Part shown: positions 8,152-16,569 of the stretch, in pieces | Layout: each line of letters opens with the position of its first letter | Numbering within the stretch: the stretch's first letter is position 1 | Assembly: GCF_010686765.1 (NCBI RefSeq) | Contig: NZ_JAAGWF010000002.1 | Coordinates: forward strand, 124,001-188,000 | Reading direction: 5' to 3' | From: Geodermatophilus sabuli | GTDB lineage: Bacteria; Actinomycetota; Actinomycetes; Mycobacteriales; Geodermatophilaceae | DNA: 64,000 bases | The notes under the pieces: generated by a model | Told to the model about the DNA's origin: nothing | What the model saw: the letters and a program-made list of their open reading frames with translations, nothing else | The model's database searches: none | Program-made: the position numbers and the translations under genes

Positions 8152-8970
8152 TCAGTCTCTCGCGACCACCGGGACCGGGGGGAACGCCGCCTCGATGCGG
8201 GCGGCCCGCTCGGCGGCGCGGTCCCGGAACTCCCCGTGCGTGACCGCGTAGAGCTCGTTGGCCCGCACGGCGTCGACCACCATCGCCCCCACCTCGTCGG
8301 GCTCGATGAACCGCAGCCGGCCGGTCTCCTCCAGGTCCACGTCGTAGAGCCCGGTGGCGCCGGTCCCGGGGCGCGCCCGCAGGCTGGTCTTGATGTTGCT
8401 GTGCACCGCGCCGGGCAGCAGGGCGGTGACCCCGACGCGCGACCCGGCCTCGGCCAGCTCCGCCGCCAGGACCTCGCTCATCCCCAGCACGGCGGCCTTG
8501 CTGGCCACGTACGGAGCCACGTTGGCGGGCGCGACCAGCACCGACATCGACGACGTGTTGACGACGTGCCCCCAGTCCGCGTTGCGCTCGAGCACCGGGA
8601 GGAACGCCTGGATGCCGTGGATGACGCCGTAGAGGTTGACGTCGAGCACCCACCGCCAGTCCTCGAGGCCCAGCCGGGCGACCGGCCCGAACGGCCCGAC
8701 GCCGGCGTTGTTGCAGACGACGTGCACCTCGCCGTACTCGGCCACGGCGCGGTCGGCCAGCGCGGCGACGCTGTCGGGGTCGGTGACGTCGGTGCGGACG
8801 CCGAGCACGCCCAGCTCGCGTGCGGTGGCGGCCAGGGCGCTCTCGTCGACGTCGGCGATCACCACCGAGCAGCCCGCGGCCTGGAAGGCCCGGGCCAGCC
8901 CCCTGCCGATGCCGGAGGCTCCTCCGGTCACCACCGCCGTCGTGCCGGTGAACTCCACGGTGCGGGTCAC
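8152..8970 (-). CDS. SDR family oxidoreductase
   Basis: Short-chain dehydrogenase, 272 residues, slightly longer than the classic 250 because of a C-terminal helix (FRDRAAERAARIEAAF). Motifs: TGGASGIGRG for NAD(P), NNAGVGPFG, catalytic Ser in NTSSMSVL and Y-x-x-x-K in YVASKAAVL. The GTG start at 8970 has AGGAG about seven bases upstream. The regulator gene ends 45 bases upstream and the sigma-like gene starts 37 bases downstream, so the three look co-transcribed. It probably acts on the product or substrate of the flavin monooxygenase at 10800-11912. Confidence 0.9.
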   Translation of the reverse strand: MTRTVEFTGTTAVVTGGASGIGRGLARAFQAAGCSVVIADVDESALAATARELGVLGVRTDVTDPDSVAALADRAVAEYGEVHVVCNNAGVGPFGPVARLGLEDWRWVLDVNLYGVIHGIQAFLPVLERNADWGHVVNTSSMSVLVAPANVAPYVASKAAVLGMSEVLAAELAEAGSRVGVTALLPGAVHSNIKTSLRARPGTGATGLYDVDLEETGRLRFIEPDEVGAMVVDAVRANELYAVTHGEFRDRAAERAARIEAAFPPVPVVARD

Positions 8971-9015
8971 GTGTCTCCTCTCCTCGGTGCCGCCGGGGGT
9001 GGTCCCCGGCGGCGG

Positions 9016-10797
9016 TCAGTGCAGCGACCAGCGCTTGAGCTTGCGGTAGACGGTGGCCCGGGAGATCCCGAGCCGGGCGGCGACGGCGGTGCGGTCGCCG
9101 CCGGCCTCGCGGAGGGCGGTCACCAGTGCCTGCCGCTCCAGCCGTTCCAGCTCGCCCAGTGGCCGGCCGGGCGGCGCCGCGCGGTGGTGCGCGGGCAGGT
9201 CCTCGACGCCGATCTCGGGGCCCGTCGCGCGGAGCCGGGCCGTGGCCAGCACCTGGAGCAGCTGGCGCACGTTGCCCGGCCAGTCGCCGCCCTGCAGGGC
9301 CGCCGCCGCGCGCGGCGCCAGGGTCGCCGGGCGGCCGTCCCGCTCGGCCAGGTCGGCGAGGACCGCGCGGCACAGCTGCGGGAACTCGGCCCGGCGCTCG
9401 CGCAGCGGCGGCTGGCCGAGCACGACCGGGAAGGCCTCGCGGACCCGGACCGCGCCGCCGGTGGTGTCGCCGTCCTCGGACGCGGTGGCGACCACCGGGC
9501 CGCGGGCACCGGCGACCAGGGCGGCGACGGGTGCGGCCAGGGCATCGGGCAGCTCGGAGAGGCCGGCGAGCAGGACGGCGCTGCCGTCGTCCCGCAGGGC
9601 CACCGTCAGGTCGCGCAGCCAGCCCCCGGGGTCGGTGCGGGCGAGCGCGGCCTCCAGCTCGGCCACCGGGGCGTCCCCGGCGCGGGCCCGCAGGGCGGCC
9701 CGTGCCGAGTGCCGCTTGCCGCTGCCCCGCTCGCCGGTGAGCAGCACGGGGGAGCCGGCGCCCAGCGCCCGGGCCAGCTGGGCGGGCAGGTCGGCGGACG
9801 CGGGCGCGGGGAGGTGCGCCGCGGGCGTGCTCCCGCCTCCGCCGCCGACCGGGTCCAGGACGAGGACGGCGGCCCACGAGCCGCGCGGCGCCTCGACCGG
9901 GACCACGGTGACCGTGACCGTCGTCCCCGAGGCCAGCCGGCGGCGCACCGTGCGGCCGGCCGGGCCGGTCTCCTCGGCGATCCGGCGCAGCAGCGCCTCG
10001 TCCGGCTCGCGGACCAGCTCGCGGGCCCGTGAGCCCAGCACCAGGAGCTGCGCGGTGACGCCGACGACCGCGCCCCGGGACCGCCGCTGCACGCGGAGGA
10101 AGGCGTCGAAGAAGTCGCGCTCGCCGTCGCTGCGGCTGGCCAGCAGCTGCGCCTCGATCGACCGGCCGATCTCCACCACCAGCGGCAGCACGGCCGCCGA
10201 CGCGTACTCGCGCCGGCAGTGCACGCCCAGCGTGCCCGCGTACCGCCGGGTGAACGGATCGCGGAGGGGCACGCCGGTCGTGGTCAGCACCTCGCTGTCA
10301 CTGCGGAGGTGCTCGGTGCCGGAGATCAGGAAGGCGCGCTGCTCCTCGTGCGCGCAGCCCAGCCCGTTGGTGCCGATGACGTCCTCGGCGAAGACCGTGC
10401 CCGGCCGCAGGTCCATCTCCAGGAAGCGGCCCGGCGGCGGCAGCTCGCCCACGACGGCCGTGAGCAGGCGGCAGGCCCGGTCGGTGAGGAAGCCCCAGGA
10501 CCCGAGGTCGGAGATCTGGTCGGCGAGCCGGTCGAGGATCGGCTGCGCGACCGCCGCGAGCCTCGTGCCGGCCACGAACTCGTCGTCCACGGGGAAGCGG
10601 GTGGCCGCCGGGTCGACGCCGGCGAGCAGGGACCGGCGCCACGACCGAACCACCTCGGGGCGGACCCCCGGGGCGTCGGCCGGGCTGAGCGAGAACGGGT
10701 CGCGGGTCAGGAGCTCGGCCTTCGCCGCGCGGACGGCGTCCCACTCCGCGGCGGTCCGCGGCGCCCGCGGACCGCCGGCGGAGGAGGACGCCGGCAC
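9016..10797 (-). CDS. AcoR-type GAF/Fis transcriptional regulator lacking the sigma54-contact motif
   Basis: 593 residues. An N-terminal effector region with a GAF-like fold (about 70-230, including VIGTNGLGCA) is followed by a reduced AAA+ region with a Walker A-like GERGSGKRHS near residue 355, and a C-terminal Fis-type helix-turn-helix (AARLGISRATVYRKL). The GAFTGA loop is absent, and the Walker B position reads AVLLAGL with no Asp-Glu. It cannot work as a classical sigma54 activator; actinobacteria generally lack sigma54, and AcoR/MimR-like proteins there are known to have lost this loop. The GTG at 10797 lies two bases past the stop of the upstream monooxygenase gene. It most likely controls that gene through the dyad at 11986. 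Confidence 0.88.
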   Translation of the reverse strand: MPASSSAGGPRAPRTAAEWDAVRAAKAELLTRDPFSLSPADAPGVRPEVVRSWRRSLLAGVDPAATRFPVDDEFVAGTRLAAVAQPILDRLADQISDLGSWGFLTDRACRLLTAVVGELPPPGRFLEMDLRPGTVFAEDVIGTNGLGCAHEEQRAFLISGTEHLRSDSEVLTTTGVPLRDPFTRRYAGTLGVHCRREYASAAVLPLVVEIGRSIEAQLLASRSDGERDFFDAFLRVQRRSRGAVVGVTAQLLVLGSRARELVREPDEALLRRIAEETGPAGRTVRRRLASGTTVTVTVVPVEAPRGSWAAVLVLDPVGGGGGSTPAAHLPAPASADLPAQLARALGAGSPVLLTGERGSGKRHSARAALRARAGDAPVAELEAALARTDPGGWLRDLTVALRDDGSAVLLAGLSELPDALAAPVAALVAGARGPVVATASEDGDTTGGAVRVREAFPVVLGQPPLRERRAEFPQLCRAVLADLAERDGRPATLAPRAAAALQGGDWPGNVRQLLQVLATARLRATGPEIGVEDLPAHHRAAPPGRPLGELERLERQALVTALREAGGDRTAVAARLGISRATVYRKLKRWSLH

Positions 10798-10799
10798 CG

Positions 10800-11912
10800 T
10801 TACGCGGAGGCGCCGACCGGGGCGCGGCGCAGGCCGCGCGCCGTCGGCATGACCTCGCGGGCGAAGAGCTCCAGGCTCGCCTGCGCCTCGTCGTAGGGCA
10901 TGCCACCGAAGCACGGCGCGACGACCAGCTCGTAGTCGCCGAGCACGTCGCGGATGGCCTCGATCTGGCCGAGGATCCGCTCGGGGCTGCCCCACAACGC
11001 GGTCGCGGCGTAGTCGTTGGCGGCCTTCTCCAGCCCGATCTCGCGGAAGTAGGCGGCGCTCTCGGCGTACCGCTCGTGCCCCTTGGTGGTCGCGAAGTGC
11101 TCGCCGGCCATCTCGTAGTGGTCGACGTTGGACATGAAGAACCGGTTGACGTAGCGGAAGTGCCGCTCGCGGGCCAGCTCGTCGTCCTCGTGGCAGTACA
11201 TGTTCACGTTCAGCGAGATCGGCGGGGCGACCCGGCCGTGCTCGGCCTCGAACAGCTCGCGGTAGCGGGTGAAGTTCGGCATGAGCGCGGGCACCGGGCG
11301 GACGATGAACGACATCATCTGCGCCTCGAGCTTCGCGGCCATGACCAGCGAGTCGGGGGAGCCGGCCACCACGTAGCGACGGCCACGGAAGCTGGCCCGC
11401 GGTCGCGGGCGCAGCTCGGCGCGCGGTTGCGGGTAGAAGGGGCCCCCGCCCTCGATGACGCCGGTCTCCAGCGCCTCGAAGATCATCGGCGCGGCCTCGT
11501 CGAAGCGCTCGCGGGTCTCGTCGAGGGGGATGCGGAAGGGCACGTACTCCTTGCGGGACAGGCCGCGGCCCAGCCCCAGCACCAGCCGGCCGCCGGAGAT
11601 GGTGTCGAGCATGAGCGCCTTCTCGGCCACCCGCAGCGGGTCGTTCCAGGGGACGATCACCGCGCCGGTGCCCAGCTTCACCTGCTGGGTGCGACCGGCG
11701 AGGTGCGCCAGCAGCAGCAGGTTGTCGGGGCACAGCGAGTAGTCCTCGAAGTGGTGCTCGACCACCCAGACGCTGTCGTAGCCGAGGGCGTCGGCCCGGA
11801 CGGCGAGGTCCAGCTCGCCCTCGTACAGCTGCTCGTCGGTGAGGTCGGGGTCGAGCTTCCCGAAGCCCAGGTTGATGCCGATGCTGAGCTCGTCGTCGGT
11901 TCCTGCTGCCAC
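10800..11912 (-). CDS. LLM class flavin-dependent oxidoreductase (luciferase-like monooxygenase)
   Basis: TIM-barrel flavin monooxygenase of the bacterial-luciferase family, 370 residues. Typical features are VWVVEHHFEDYSLCP near the first third, the phosphate-binding segment GRLVLGLGRG, and a C-terminal ELFAREVMP helix. It would use reduced FMN and oxygen on an unknown organic substrate. The GTG start at 11912 is chosen because GGAGG lies nine bases upstream; longer in-frame starts would run into the promoter and operator. It heads a four-gene unit with the AcoR-type regulator, an SDR and the sigma-like protein. Confidence 0.88.
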   Translation of the reverse strand: MAAGTDDELSIGINLGFGKLDPDLTDEQLYEGELDLAVRADALGYDSVWVVEHHFEDYSLCPDNLLLLAHLAGRTQQVKLGTGAVIVPWNDPLRVAEKALMLDTISGGRLVLGLGRGLSRKEYVPFRIPLDETRERFDEAAPMIFEALETGVIEGGGPFYPQPRAELRPRPRASFRGRRYVVAGSPDSLVMAAKLEAQMMSFIVRPVPALMPNFTRYRELFEAEHGRVAPPISLNVNMYCHEDDELARERHFRYVNRFFMSNVDHYEMAGEHFATTKGHERYAESAAYFREIGLEKAANDYAATALWGSPERILGQIEAIRDVLGDYELVVAPCFGGMPYDEAQASLELFAREVMPTARGLRRAPVGASA

Positions 11913-11958
11913 GCCTGTCGCCTCCGCTGTCCTGGTGTGATCCGCGTCTCCGCCCGCC

Positions 11959-11964
11959 ACGGTA
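11959..11964 (-). promoter_or_regulatory. Predicted -10 of the flavin monooxygenase operon
   Basis: Reading the minus strand, TACCGT stands about 47 bases before the GTG at 11912. Seventeen bases upstream, the -35 position touches the edge of the inverted repeat at 11986-12000. The predicted leader is about 40 bases. Confidence 0.45.
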
Positions 11965-11985
11965 CGGATCCTCACCGGCCGTCCG

Positions 11986-12000
11986 GTCTCATTTCGAGAC
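11986..12000. promoter_or_regulatory. Inverted repeat GTCTC-N5-GAGAC, candidate operator of the AcoR-type regulator
   Basis: GTCTC ATTTC GAGAC is a perfect five-base dyad with an AT-rich centre, rare in this GC-rich region. It lies 74-88 bases upstream of the monooxygenase start, centred about 40 bases before the predicted transcription start, where activators commonly bind. The only regulator encoded nearby is the AcoR-type protein at 9016-10797. The assignment is inferred. Confidence 0.5.
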
Positions 12001-12124
12001 AGCACCCGCCGGGCGGAAGCCGGTGGCAGTTCCGTTGCGATGTCTGCCGGTCCTGCCACTGGTAGCGGGCGGCGGATGGGACGAGCGTCGTCCGCATCGG
12101 GACGGATCGACGGAGGTGGGTGTC

Positions 12125-12436
12125 ATGACCGCTGGGACGACGCAGCCGGCCGCGCTGGACGAGCTGGCCTGGCTGGTGGCCGACGCGGTGGAGGGCGGGA
12201 CCGGGCTCGACCGGGCCGCGGAGGTGGTCGCCACGCTCGAGCGGCTGGCCGGCACCGAGCTCGGGCCGGTCGCCGGCGAACCGGGCGTGGTGCTGGCCCG
12301 GCGCTTCGCCCGGGCCGCCCGCTCCCTGGCCGACCGGCCGGAGCGGCTCGCCGGGCTCGGGGCGGAGCGCGACGCCGACGTGCGGACGCTCCCGGCGCGG
12401 ACGGCCGCGGTGCCGGGGCGGCGGACGGCGGCCTGA
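12125..12436 (+). CDS. Small hypothetical helical protein
   Basis: 103 residues, family not recognised. Composition is Ala/Leu/Arg/Glu-rich and predicted almost wholly helical (for example LDELAWLVADAVEGG, AAEVVATLERLAG). It has no signal peptide, membrane segment or Cys. The ATG at 12125 is preceded by GGAGGTGG at a suitable distance. It is divergent from the flavin monooxygenase and convergent with the GlcD-type oxidase, so it stands alone. It may share the regulatory region that holds the GTCTC-N5-GAGAC dyad. Confidence 0.65.
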   Translation: MTAGTTQPAALDELAWLVADAVEGGTGLDRAAEVVATLERLAGTELGPVAGEPGVVLARRFARAARSLADRPERLAGLGAERDADVRTLPARTAAVPGRRTAA

Positions 12437-12455
12437 CCCGCCGTCCGGCGAGGGT

Positions 12456-13823
12456 TCAGCAGATCGCGCCGGGGTTCATGATCCCCAGCGGGTCCACGGC
12501 CGAGCGGATGCGGCGGGTCAGCTCGAGGACGTCGGGCCCGAGCTGTTCGGGCAGGACCGCCCGCTTGGCCCGGCCGACGCCGTGCTCGCCGGTGATCGTG
12601 CCGCCGGCGGCGATCGCCGCCCGCATGACGTCGGTGAAGGCGTCCCGCGCCCGCTGGACGCTGCCCGGGTCCTCGCTCCGGTAGAGCACCACCGGGTGCA
12701 GGTTCCCGTCGCCGGCGTGCGCGAAGACCGGGATCTCCACGGCGAACTCCCCGGCGATCACCTGGATCCGCTCGAGGACGTCGGGCAGCCGGTCCACGGG
12801 CACGCAGACGTCCTCGGCCAGCTGCGGCCCGCGCGCGTCCAGGGCCGGTCCGGTCGCGCGGCGGGCCTCCAGGAACGCCTCGCCCTCGACCGGGTCGTCG
12901 GTGGCGTGCACCTCGCGGGCGCCGGCGGCGGTGGCGCACCCGGCCATGAACTCGAGGTCCGCCGCGCGAGCCGGTCCCGGCGCGTCGGACTGCGCGATGA
13001 GCAGCGCGCCGGCGGTGCGGTCCAGGCCCATCGGCCGGAAGTCCTCGACCGCGTTCACCGCTGCCCGGTCGAGCAGTTCCAGCATCGACGGGCGGGTGCG
13101 TGCGCCCATGGCGACGACGGCGGTGCCGGCGTCCCGCGGGCTGTCGAACCAGGCGACGAGGGTGGCGGCCGGCTCCTGCCGGGGGACCAGCCGGAGCACC
13201 ACGCGGGTGATGACGCCGAGCGTGCCCTCGCTGCCGACGAACAGCCGCAGCAGCGGCAGGCCGGCGACGTCCTTGATCGTGCGGCCACCCAGGCCGACCA
13301 GCCGCCCGTCGGGCAGGACGACGTCGAGCCCGAGGACGTAGTCGCGGGTCACCCCGTACTTGACGCAGCAGATGCCGCCGGCGTCGGTGGCGACGTTGCC
13401 GCCGATCGAGGAGATGCGGAAGGAACCCGGGTCCGGGGGGTACCAGAGTCCGTGCTCGGCGGCGGCCGCCTTGACCGCCGCGTTGAGCGCGCCGGGCTCC
13501 GCGGTCGCGGTGCGGGTGACCGGGTCCACCTCGACGGCGGTCATCGCTTCCGTGCTGACCACGAGGCACCCCTCGACCGCCGTCGCCCCGCCGGACAGGC
13601 CGGTACCGGTCCCGCGGGGGACGACCGGCACCCGGTGCTCCGACGCCCAGCGCAGCGCGGCCCGCACGTGGTCGGCGGTGCGGGCCCGGACGACGGCGAG
13701 CGGGGTCCCGGCGTCCTCGGCGCGGGTCCAGTCCCGCCGGTAGGCCTCGGTGGAGGCCGGATCGGTCAGGACGACGCCCGCGGGGAGGGCGTCCACCAGT
13801 TGCCGCACGGCCTGCTCGTCCAT
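12456..13823 (-). CDS. FAD-linked oxidase (GlcD / D-lactate dehydrogenase type)
   Basis: 455-residue flavoprotein of the vanillyl-alcohol-oxidase fold that oxidises 2-hydroxy acids such as glycolate or D-lactate. The FAD-binding loop RGTGTGLSGG is near residue 75, with PGSFRISSIGGNVATDAGG later in the PCMH domain. The C-terminal FAD_oxidase_C region ends with HAGDGNLHP and GTITGEHGVG, which carry the conserved His residues. The ATG at 13823 is preferred over a TTG 12 bases upstream. No iron-sulfur partner (GlcF) or GlcE gene is adjacent, so it probably works alone. The neighbour upstream encodes RidA, which fits clean-up of reactive metabolites. Confidence 0.9.
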   Translation of the reverse strand: MDEQAVRQLVDALPAGVVLTDPASTEAYRRDWTRAEDAGTPLAVVRARTADHVRAALRWASEHRVPVVPRGTGTGLSGGATAVEGCLVVSTEAMTAVEVDPVTRTATAEPGALNAAVKAAAAEHGLWYPPDPGSFRISSIGGNVATDAGGICCVKYGVTRDYVLGLDVVLPDGRLVGLGGRTIKDVAGLPLLRLFVGSEGTLGVITRVVLRLVPRQEPAATLVAWFDSPRDAGTAVVAMGARTRPSMLELLDRAAVNAVEDFRPMGLDRTAGALLIAQSDAPGPARAADLEFMAGCATAAGAREVHATDDPVEGEAFLEARRATGPALDARGPQLAEDVCVPVDRLPDVLERIQVIAGEFAVEIPVFAHAGDGNLHPVVLYRSEDPGSVQRARDAFTDVMRAAIAAGGTITGEHGVGRAKRAVLPEQLGPDVLELTRRIRSAVDPLGIMNPGAIC

Positions 13824-13864
13824 GCCCGCAGCCAACCACCGGACGCGCCGGGGCGGCGCGACGG

Positions 13865-14329
13865 TCAGGCGGCGACGAGGACGACGGCGTCGATCTCCAC
13901 CGCGATGTCGAAGGGCAGCGCGGCCATCCCGACCGCCGAGCGGGCACCCCGGCCGGCCTCCCCGAGCACGTCGACCAGCAGGTCGGAGCAGCCGTCGACC
14001 ACGGCCGGCATCCGGGTGAACCCGGGCGCGCAGTTGACCATCCCGAAGAGCTTCAGCACCTGGGCGACGCGGTCGAGGTCGCCGAGCTCGGCCCGCAGCC
14101 GGGCGAGGATCTGCAACCCGACCAGCCGGGCTGCCTCCCGTCCGGTGGCCAGGTCCAGGCCGCCGTCGCCCACCTTCCCGGTCAGCAGGCTGCCGTCCGG
14201 CCGCACCGGACCGAGGCCGGACAGGTACAGCTGGTCGCCGGCCCGCACCGCGGGTGCGTAGTTCCCCCGCGGGGCCAGCGGCTCGGGCAGCTCGAGGCCC
14301 AGCTCGCGCAGTCGGTCGTCAGCGCCCAT
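13865..14329 (-). CDS. RidA family protein
   Basis: 154-residue member of the YjgF/YER057c/UK114 family, which hydrolyses reactive enamine/imine intermediates. It has the beta-rich core AGDQLYLSGLGPVRPDG, a central part with KLFGMVNCAPGF, and ends ARSAVGMAALPFDIAVEIDAVV; the conserved Arg is in GARSAVG. It belongs to the slightly longer RidA subgroup of about 150 residues. It lies between an esterase and the GlcD-type oxidase on the same strand, with gaps of 83 and 41 bases, and is probably transcribed with them. There is no strong ribosome site. Confidence 0.88.
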   Translation of the reverse strand: MGADDRLRELGLELPEPLAPRGNYAPAVRAGDQLYLSGLGPVRPDGSLLTGKVGDGGLDLATGREAARLVGLQILARLRAELGDLDRVAQVLKLFGMVNCAPGFTRMPAVVDGCSDLLVDVLGEAGRGARSAVGMAALPFDIAVEIDAVVLVAA

Positions 14330-14412
14330 GGGGGCGACCCTGGCCCGCGACGCCCGGCGGGGCAAGGGCGAGCCGTCGGCGGGAGCATCGGGTCGGCGTC
14401 CGTGGTCCCCGC

Positions 14413-15276
14413 TCAGGTGAGCGCGGCGCGGAGGAAGCCGCTGACGGCTCCGAGGGTGGCGGGGGTGTCGAACGCGGGGTCCTCGTGGTTGGCCCCGCCC
14501 AGCAGCAGGAACGTCGTCGGGACCCCCGCCGCGCGCAGTGCCTGGGCCAGCCGCCGGCTGTGGCTGGAGGGCACCAGCCCGTCGGCGTCGCCGTGCAGGA
14601 GGAGGAACGGCGGGGCGCCGGCCCGGACGTGGGTGAGGGGGCTGGCCGCGCGGGCCCGCTCCGGGTCGTCGGCCGCACGCTCCAGCCCCAGCAGCCGGGC
14701 CTCGAAGGAGGGCACCAGCGGCGGGCCGCTGATGAACGGCGGGGGCGGCCCCTCGGGGGTGTCGGTGCCGCGGGCGAGCAGGTCCGTGGTGGGGAAGAAG
14801 GTCACCACGCCCTGCACCGAGCTGTCGCCGGCCTCGCCGTCCCGCGGGTCGGGGCACAGCCCGGCCAGGGCGGCGAGGTGTCCGCCCGCCGAGGCGCCCC
14901 AGACGCCGACGCGCCGGGCGTCGACCCCGTGCCCGGCGCCGGACGCCCGCAGCCAGCGCACCGCGGACCGGACGTCCTCGAGCTGCGCGGGGAAGACCGC
15001 CTGCCCGCTCAGCCGGTACGAGACGGCGGCGACGGCCACGCCCGTCGCCGCCACGGGCAGCAGTCGCTCGGTCGCCCGGTCGCTCCGCGAGCCGCGCAGC
15101 CAGCCGCCGCCGTGCAGGTAGACGCACACCGGCGGGGGCCCGACGGTTCGCGGGACGTAGAGGTCCAGCTGCAGCGGGACGCCGTCGCGCTCGGCGTAGG
15201 GCAGGTCCCGGGTGATCGTCACCGCCGCCTGCGGGTCGGCGGACGGCGCGGCGGGGTCGGGCGGATCGGGACGCAT
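14413..15276 (-). CDS. Alpha/beta hydrolase (HSL-type esterase)
   Basis: 287-residue carboxylesterase/lipase-like protein of the BD-FAE/HSL group. The oxyanion motif HGGGW is near residue 55, the nucleophile elbow GASAGG near 125, the acid in HGDADGLVP and the catalytic His in GGANHEDP. There is no signal peptide, so it acts in the cytoplasm. The natural substrate is an ester of unknown type. It is first in the minus-strand group with RidA and the FAD oxidase, and is divergent from the Mug glycosylase. Confidence 0.88.
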   Translation of the reverse strand: MRPDPPDPAAPSADPQAAVTITRDLPYAERDGVPLQLDLYVPRTVGPPPVCVYLHGGGWLRGSRSDRATERLLPVAATGVAVAAVSYRLSGQAVFPAQLEDVRSAVRWLRASGAGHGVDARRVGVWGASAGGHLAALAGLCPDPRDGEAGDSSVQGVVTFFPTTDLLARGTDTPEGPPPPFISGPPLVPSFEARLLGLERAADDPERARAASPLTHVRAGAPPFLLLHGDADGLVPSSHSRRLAQALRAAGVPTTFLLLGGANHEDPAFDTPATLGAVSGFLRAALT

Positions 15277-15347
15277 GGCACTCCTGGGGGTGGGGGTGGG
15301 CCGGCTGCGAGCCTCGGCCGTCCGGGGCGGGACGGCAACTGCGTCGC

Positions 15348-15353
15348 TACGCT
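15348..15353 (+). promoter_or_regulatory. -10 element of a leaderless promoter (mug)
   Basis: TACGCT is followed by exactly six bases and then the GTG at 15360. Transcription would begin at the start codon itself, as in many actinobacterial leaderless genes. No ribosome site is present. Confidence 0.6.
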
Positions 15354-15359
15354 CGCCGC

Positions 15360-15893
15360 GTGTCCGCCGGAGTCGCCGACGGCCCGCGGGGCGGCGCGGC
15401 CAAGCCGGTCCCCGACGTGCTCGCGCCCGACCTGGAGCTGCTGTTCTGCGGGATCAACCCGTCGCTGGCGTCGGCGGCCGGCGGGCACCACTTCGCGCGG
15501 CCGGGCAACAGGTTCTGGCCGGCGCTGCACCTGGCCGGGCTGACCCCGCGGCGGCTGGCGCCGGAGGAGGACCGTGAGCTGCTGCGCTACGGCCTGGGCG
15601 TGACCAACCTGGTCGACCGGCCCACCCGGACGGCGGCCGAGCTGTCCCCGGCGGAGCTCCGCGACGGCGCGGCCGCGCTCGCCGAGCTGGTGGCCCGGTA
15701 CCGGCCGCGGGTGCTCGCCGTCCTCGGCATCACCGCCTACCGGGCGGGCTTCAGCCGGCCGGGTGCCGTGCTGGGGCGGCAGCCGGAGCGGATCGGCGGG
15801 GTGGAGACGTGGGCGGTGCCCAACCCGAGCGGGCTCAACGCCCACCACCAGCTGGCCGACCTGGCCCGGATCTACGGCGCGCTGACCGGCTGA
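15360..15893 (+). CDS. mug: G/U (mismatch-specific) DNA glycosylase
   Basis: 177-residue uracil-DNA-glycosylase superfamily enzyme that removes uracil or thymine opposite G and ethenocytosine. The family 2 (Mug) motifs are visible: GINPSLASA with catalytic Asn near residue 33, HHFARPGNRFW next to it, and NPSGLNAHH near residue 157. The protein lacks Fe-S cysteines, which separates it from families 4-5. Length matches the family (165-180). The GTG start has no ribosome site but a perfect leaderless -10 six bases upstream. Confidence 0.92.
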   Translation: MSAGVADGPRGGAAKPVPDVLAPDLELLFCGINPSLASAAGGHHFARPGNRFWPALHLAGLTPRRLAPEEDRELLRYGLGVTNLVDRPTRTAAELSPAELRDGAAALAELVARYRPRVLAVLGITAYRAGFSRPGAVLGRQPERIGGVETWAVPNPSGLNAHHQLADLARIYGALTG

Positions 15894-15900
15894 GCGGCGC

Positions 15901-16044
15901 TCAGCGACGCGTGGCGAGGGAGCGCAGCTCGTGCGCGGACTCCATCGTGGGAGCGGCGGCGACGATCTGCTCGAACGCGCGTTCCTCGCGCAGCCGGGCG
16001 CGGATCCGGCGTCGTTCGGCCAGGGCGGTGCGCAGGCGGGACAT
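15901..16044 (-). CDS. Small basic helical protein (47 residues)
   Basis: A 47-residue protein starting MSRLRTALAERRRIRARL and ending SLATRR. It is Arg/Glu/Ala-rich with a single continuous helix predicted, and no membrane segment. GGAGGAA stands seven bases before the ATG, which supports translation. The GNAT gene ends 16 bases upstream on the same strand, so the two are probably co-transcribed. Similar very short Arg-rich helical proteins follow stress genes in actinobacteria; the function is not known. Confidence 0.6.
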   Translation of the reverse strand: MSRLRTALAERRRIRARLREERAFEQIVAAAPTMESAHELRSLATRR

Positions 16045-16060
16045 GGCGGTTCCTCCGGGT

Positions 16061-16558
16061 TCAGGCGCCGGCGAGGGCCGGCGCGCCTGGGAGCGGGCTG
16101 GAGACGGCGTAGCTGCCTGCCTCGACGCGGAGGGTCGCCGCGGGCAGCAGCCGGCGGACGAGGGCGACCACACGGTCGTTGTCGGCCTGCACGGACGCGG
16201 TCACGGCGCAGACGCCGCGGCGCCGGGCGAGGTCGAGGAGCTCGCCGAGCAGCTGGCGGCCGACGCCCACGCCCTGCCAGCCGTCCTCGACGACCACGGC
16301 GACCTCGGCCGTGGCGGGGTCGGCGGGGGACCGGTCGTAGCGGGCCACGCCGACCACCTCGTCGCCGACGACGGCCACCAGCGCCTCGCGCCGGTCGTGG
16401 TCGACGGCCACCAGGTGGGGGAGTGCGCCCGGCGGAGGCGCCACGAGTGGCGCGTGGAACCGGCGGTAGACCGTCTCGCGGGACAGTCGGCTCCACAGCC
16501 GGCAGAACCGCGGTCCGTCGTCGGGCCGGACCGGTCTCGTGGGAACGGCGATGTCCAT
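16061..16558 (-). CDS. GNAT family N-acetyltransferase
   Basis: 165-residue acyl-CoA-dependent acetyltransferase. The acetyl-CoA pyrophosphate loop is in WQGVGVGRQLLGELL (Q-x-x-G-x-G). The N-terminal segment SRETVYRRFHAPL is typical of the GNAT modules attached to Pat-like protein acetyltransferases, but no cyclic-nucleotide domain is fused here. AGGAGG stands before the ATG. The gene is divergent from the HxlR regulator, and the promoter between them holds two copies of an inverted repeat, so it may be under HxlR control. The substrate is unknown. Confidence 0.88.
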   Translation of the reverse strand: MDIAVPTRPVRPDDGPRFCRLWSRLSRETVYRRFHAPLVAPPPGALPHLVAVDHDRREALVAVVGDEVVGVARYDRSPADPATAEVAVVVEDGWQGVGVGRQLLGELLDLARRRGVCAVTASVQADNDRVVALVRRLLPAATLRVEAGSYAVSSPLPGAPALAGA

Positions 16559-16569
16559 CCCGGCCTCCT

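Noticed and set aside
9016-11733. A longer frame for the AcoR-type regulator running into the monooxygenase gene
   Set aside because: The monooxygenase is coded there in another frame with clear family motifs; the regulator N-terminus begins at the GTG at 10797.
11959-12000. A sigma54 (-24/-12) promoter for the AcoR-type regulon
   Set aside because: No GG-N10-GC element at a fitting place, and the regulator lacks GAFTGA and Walker B.
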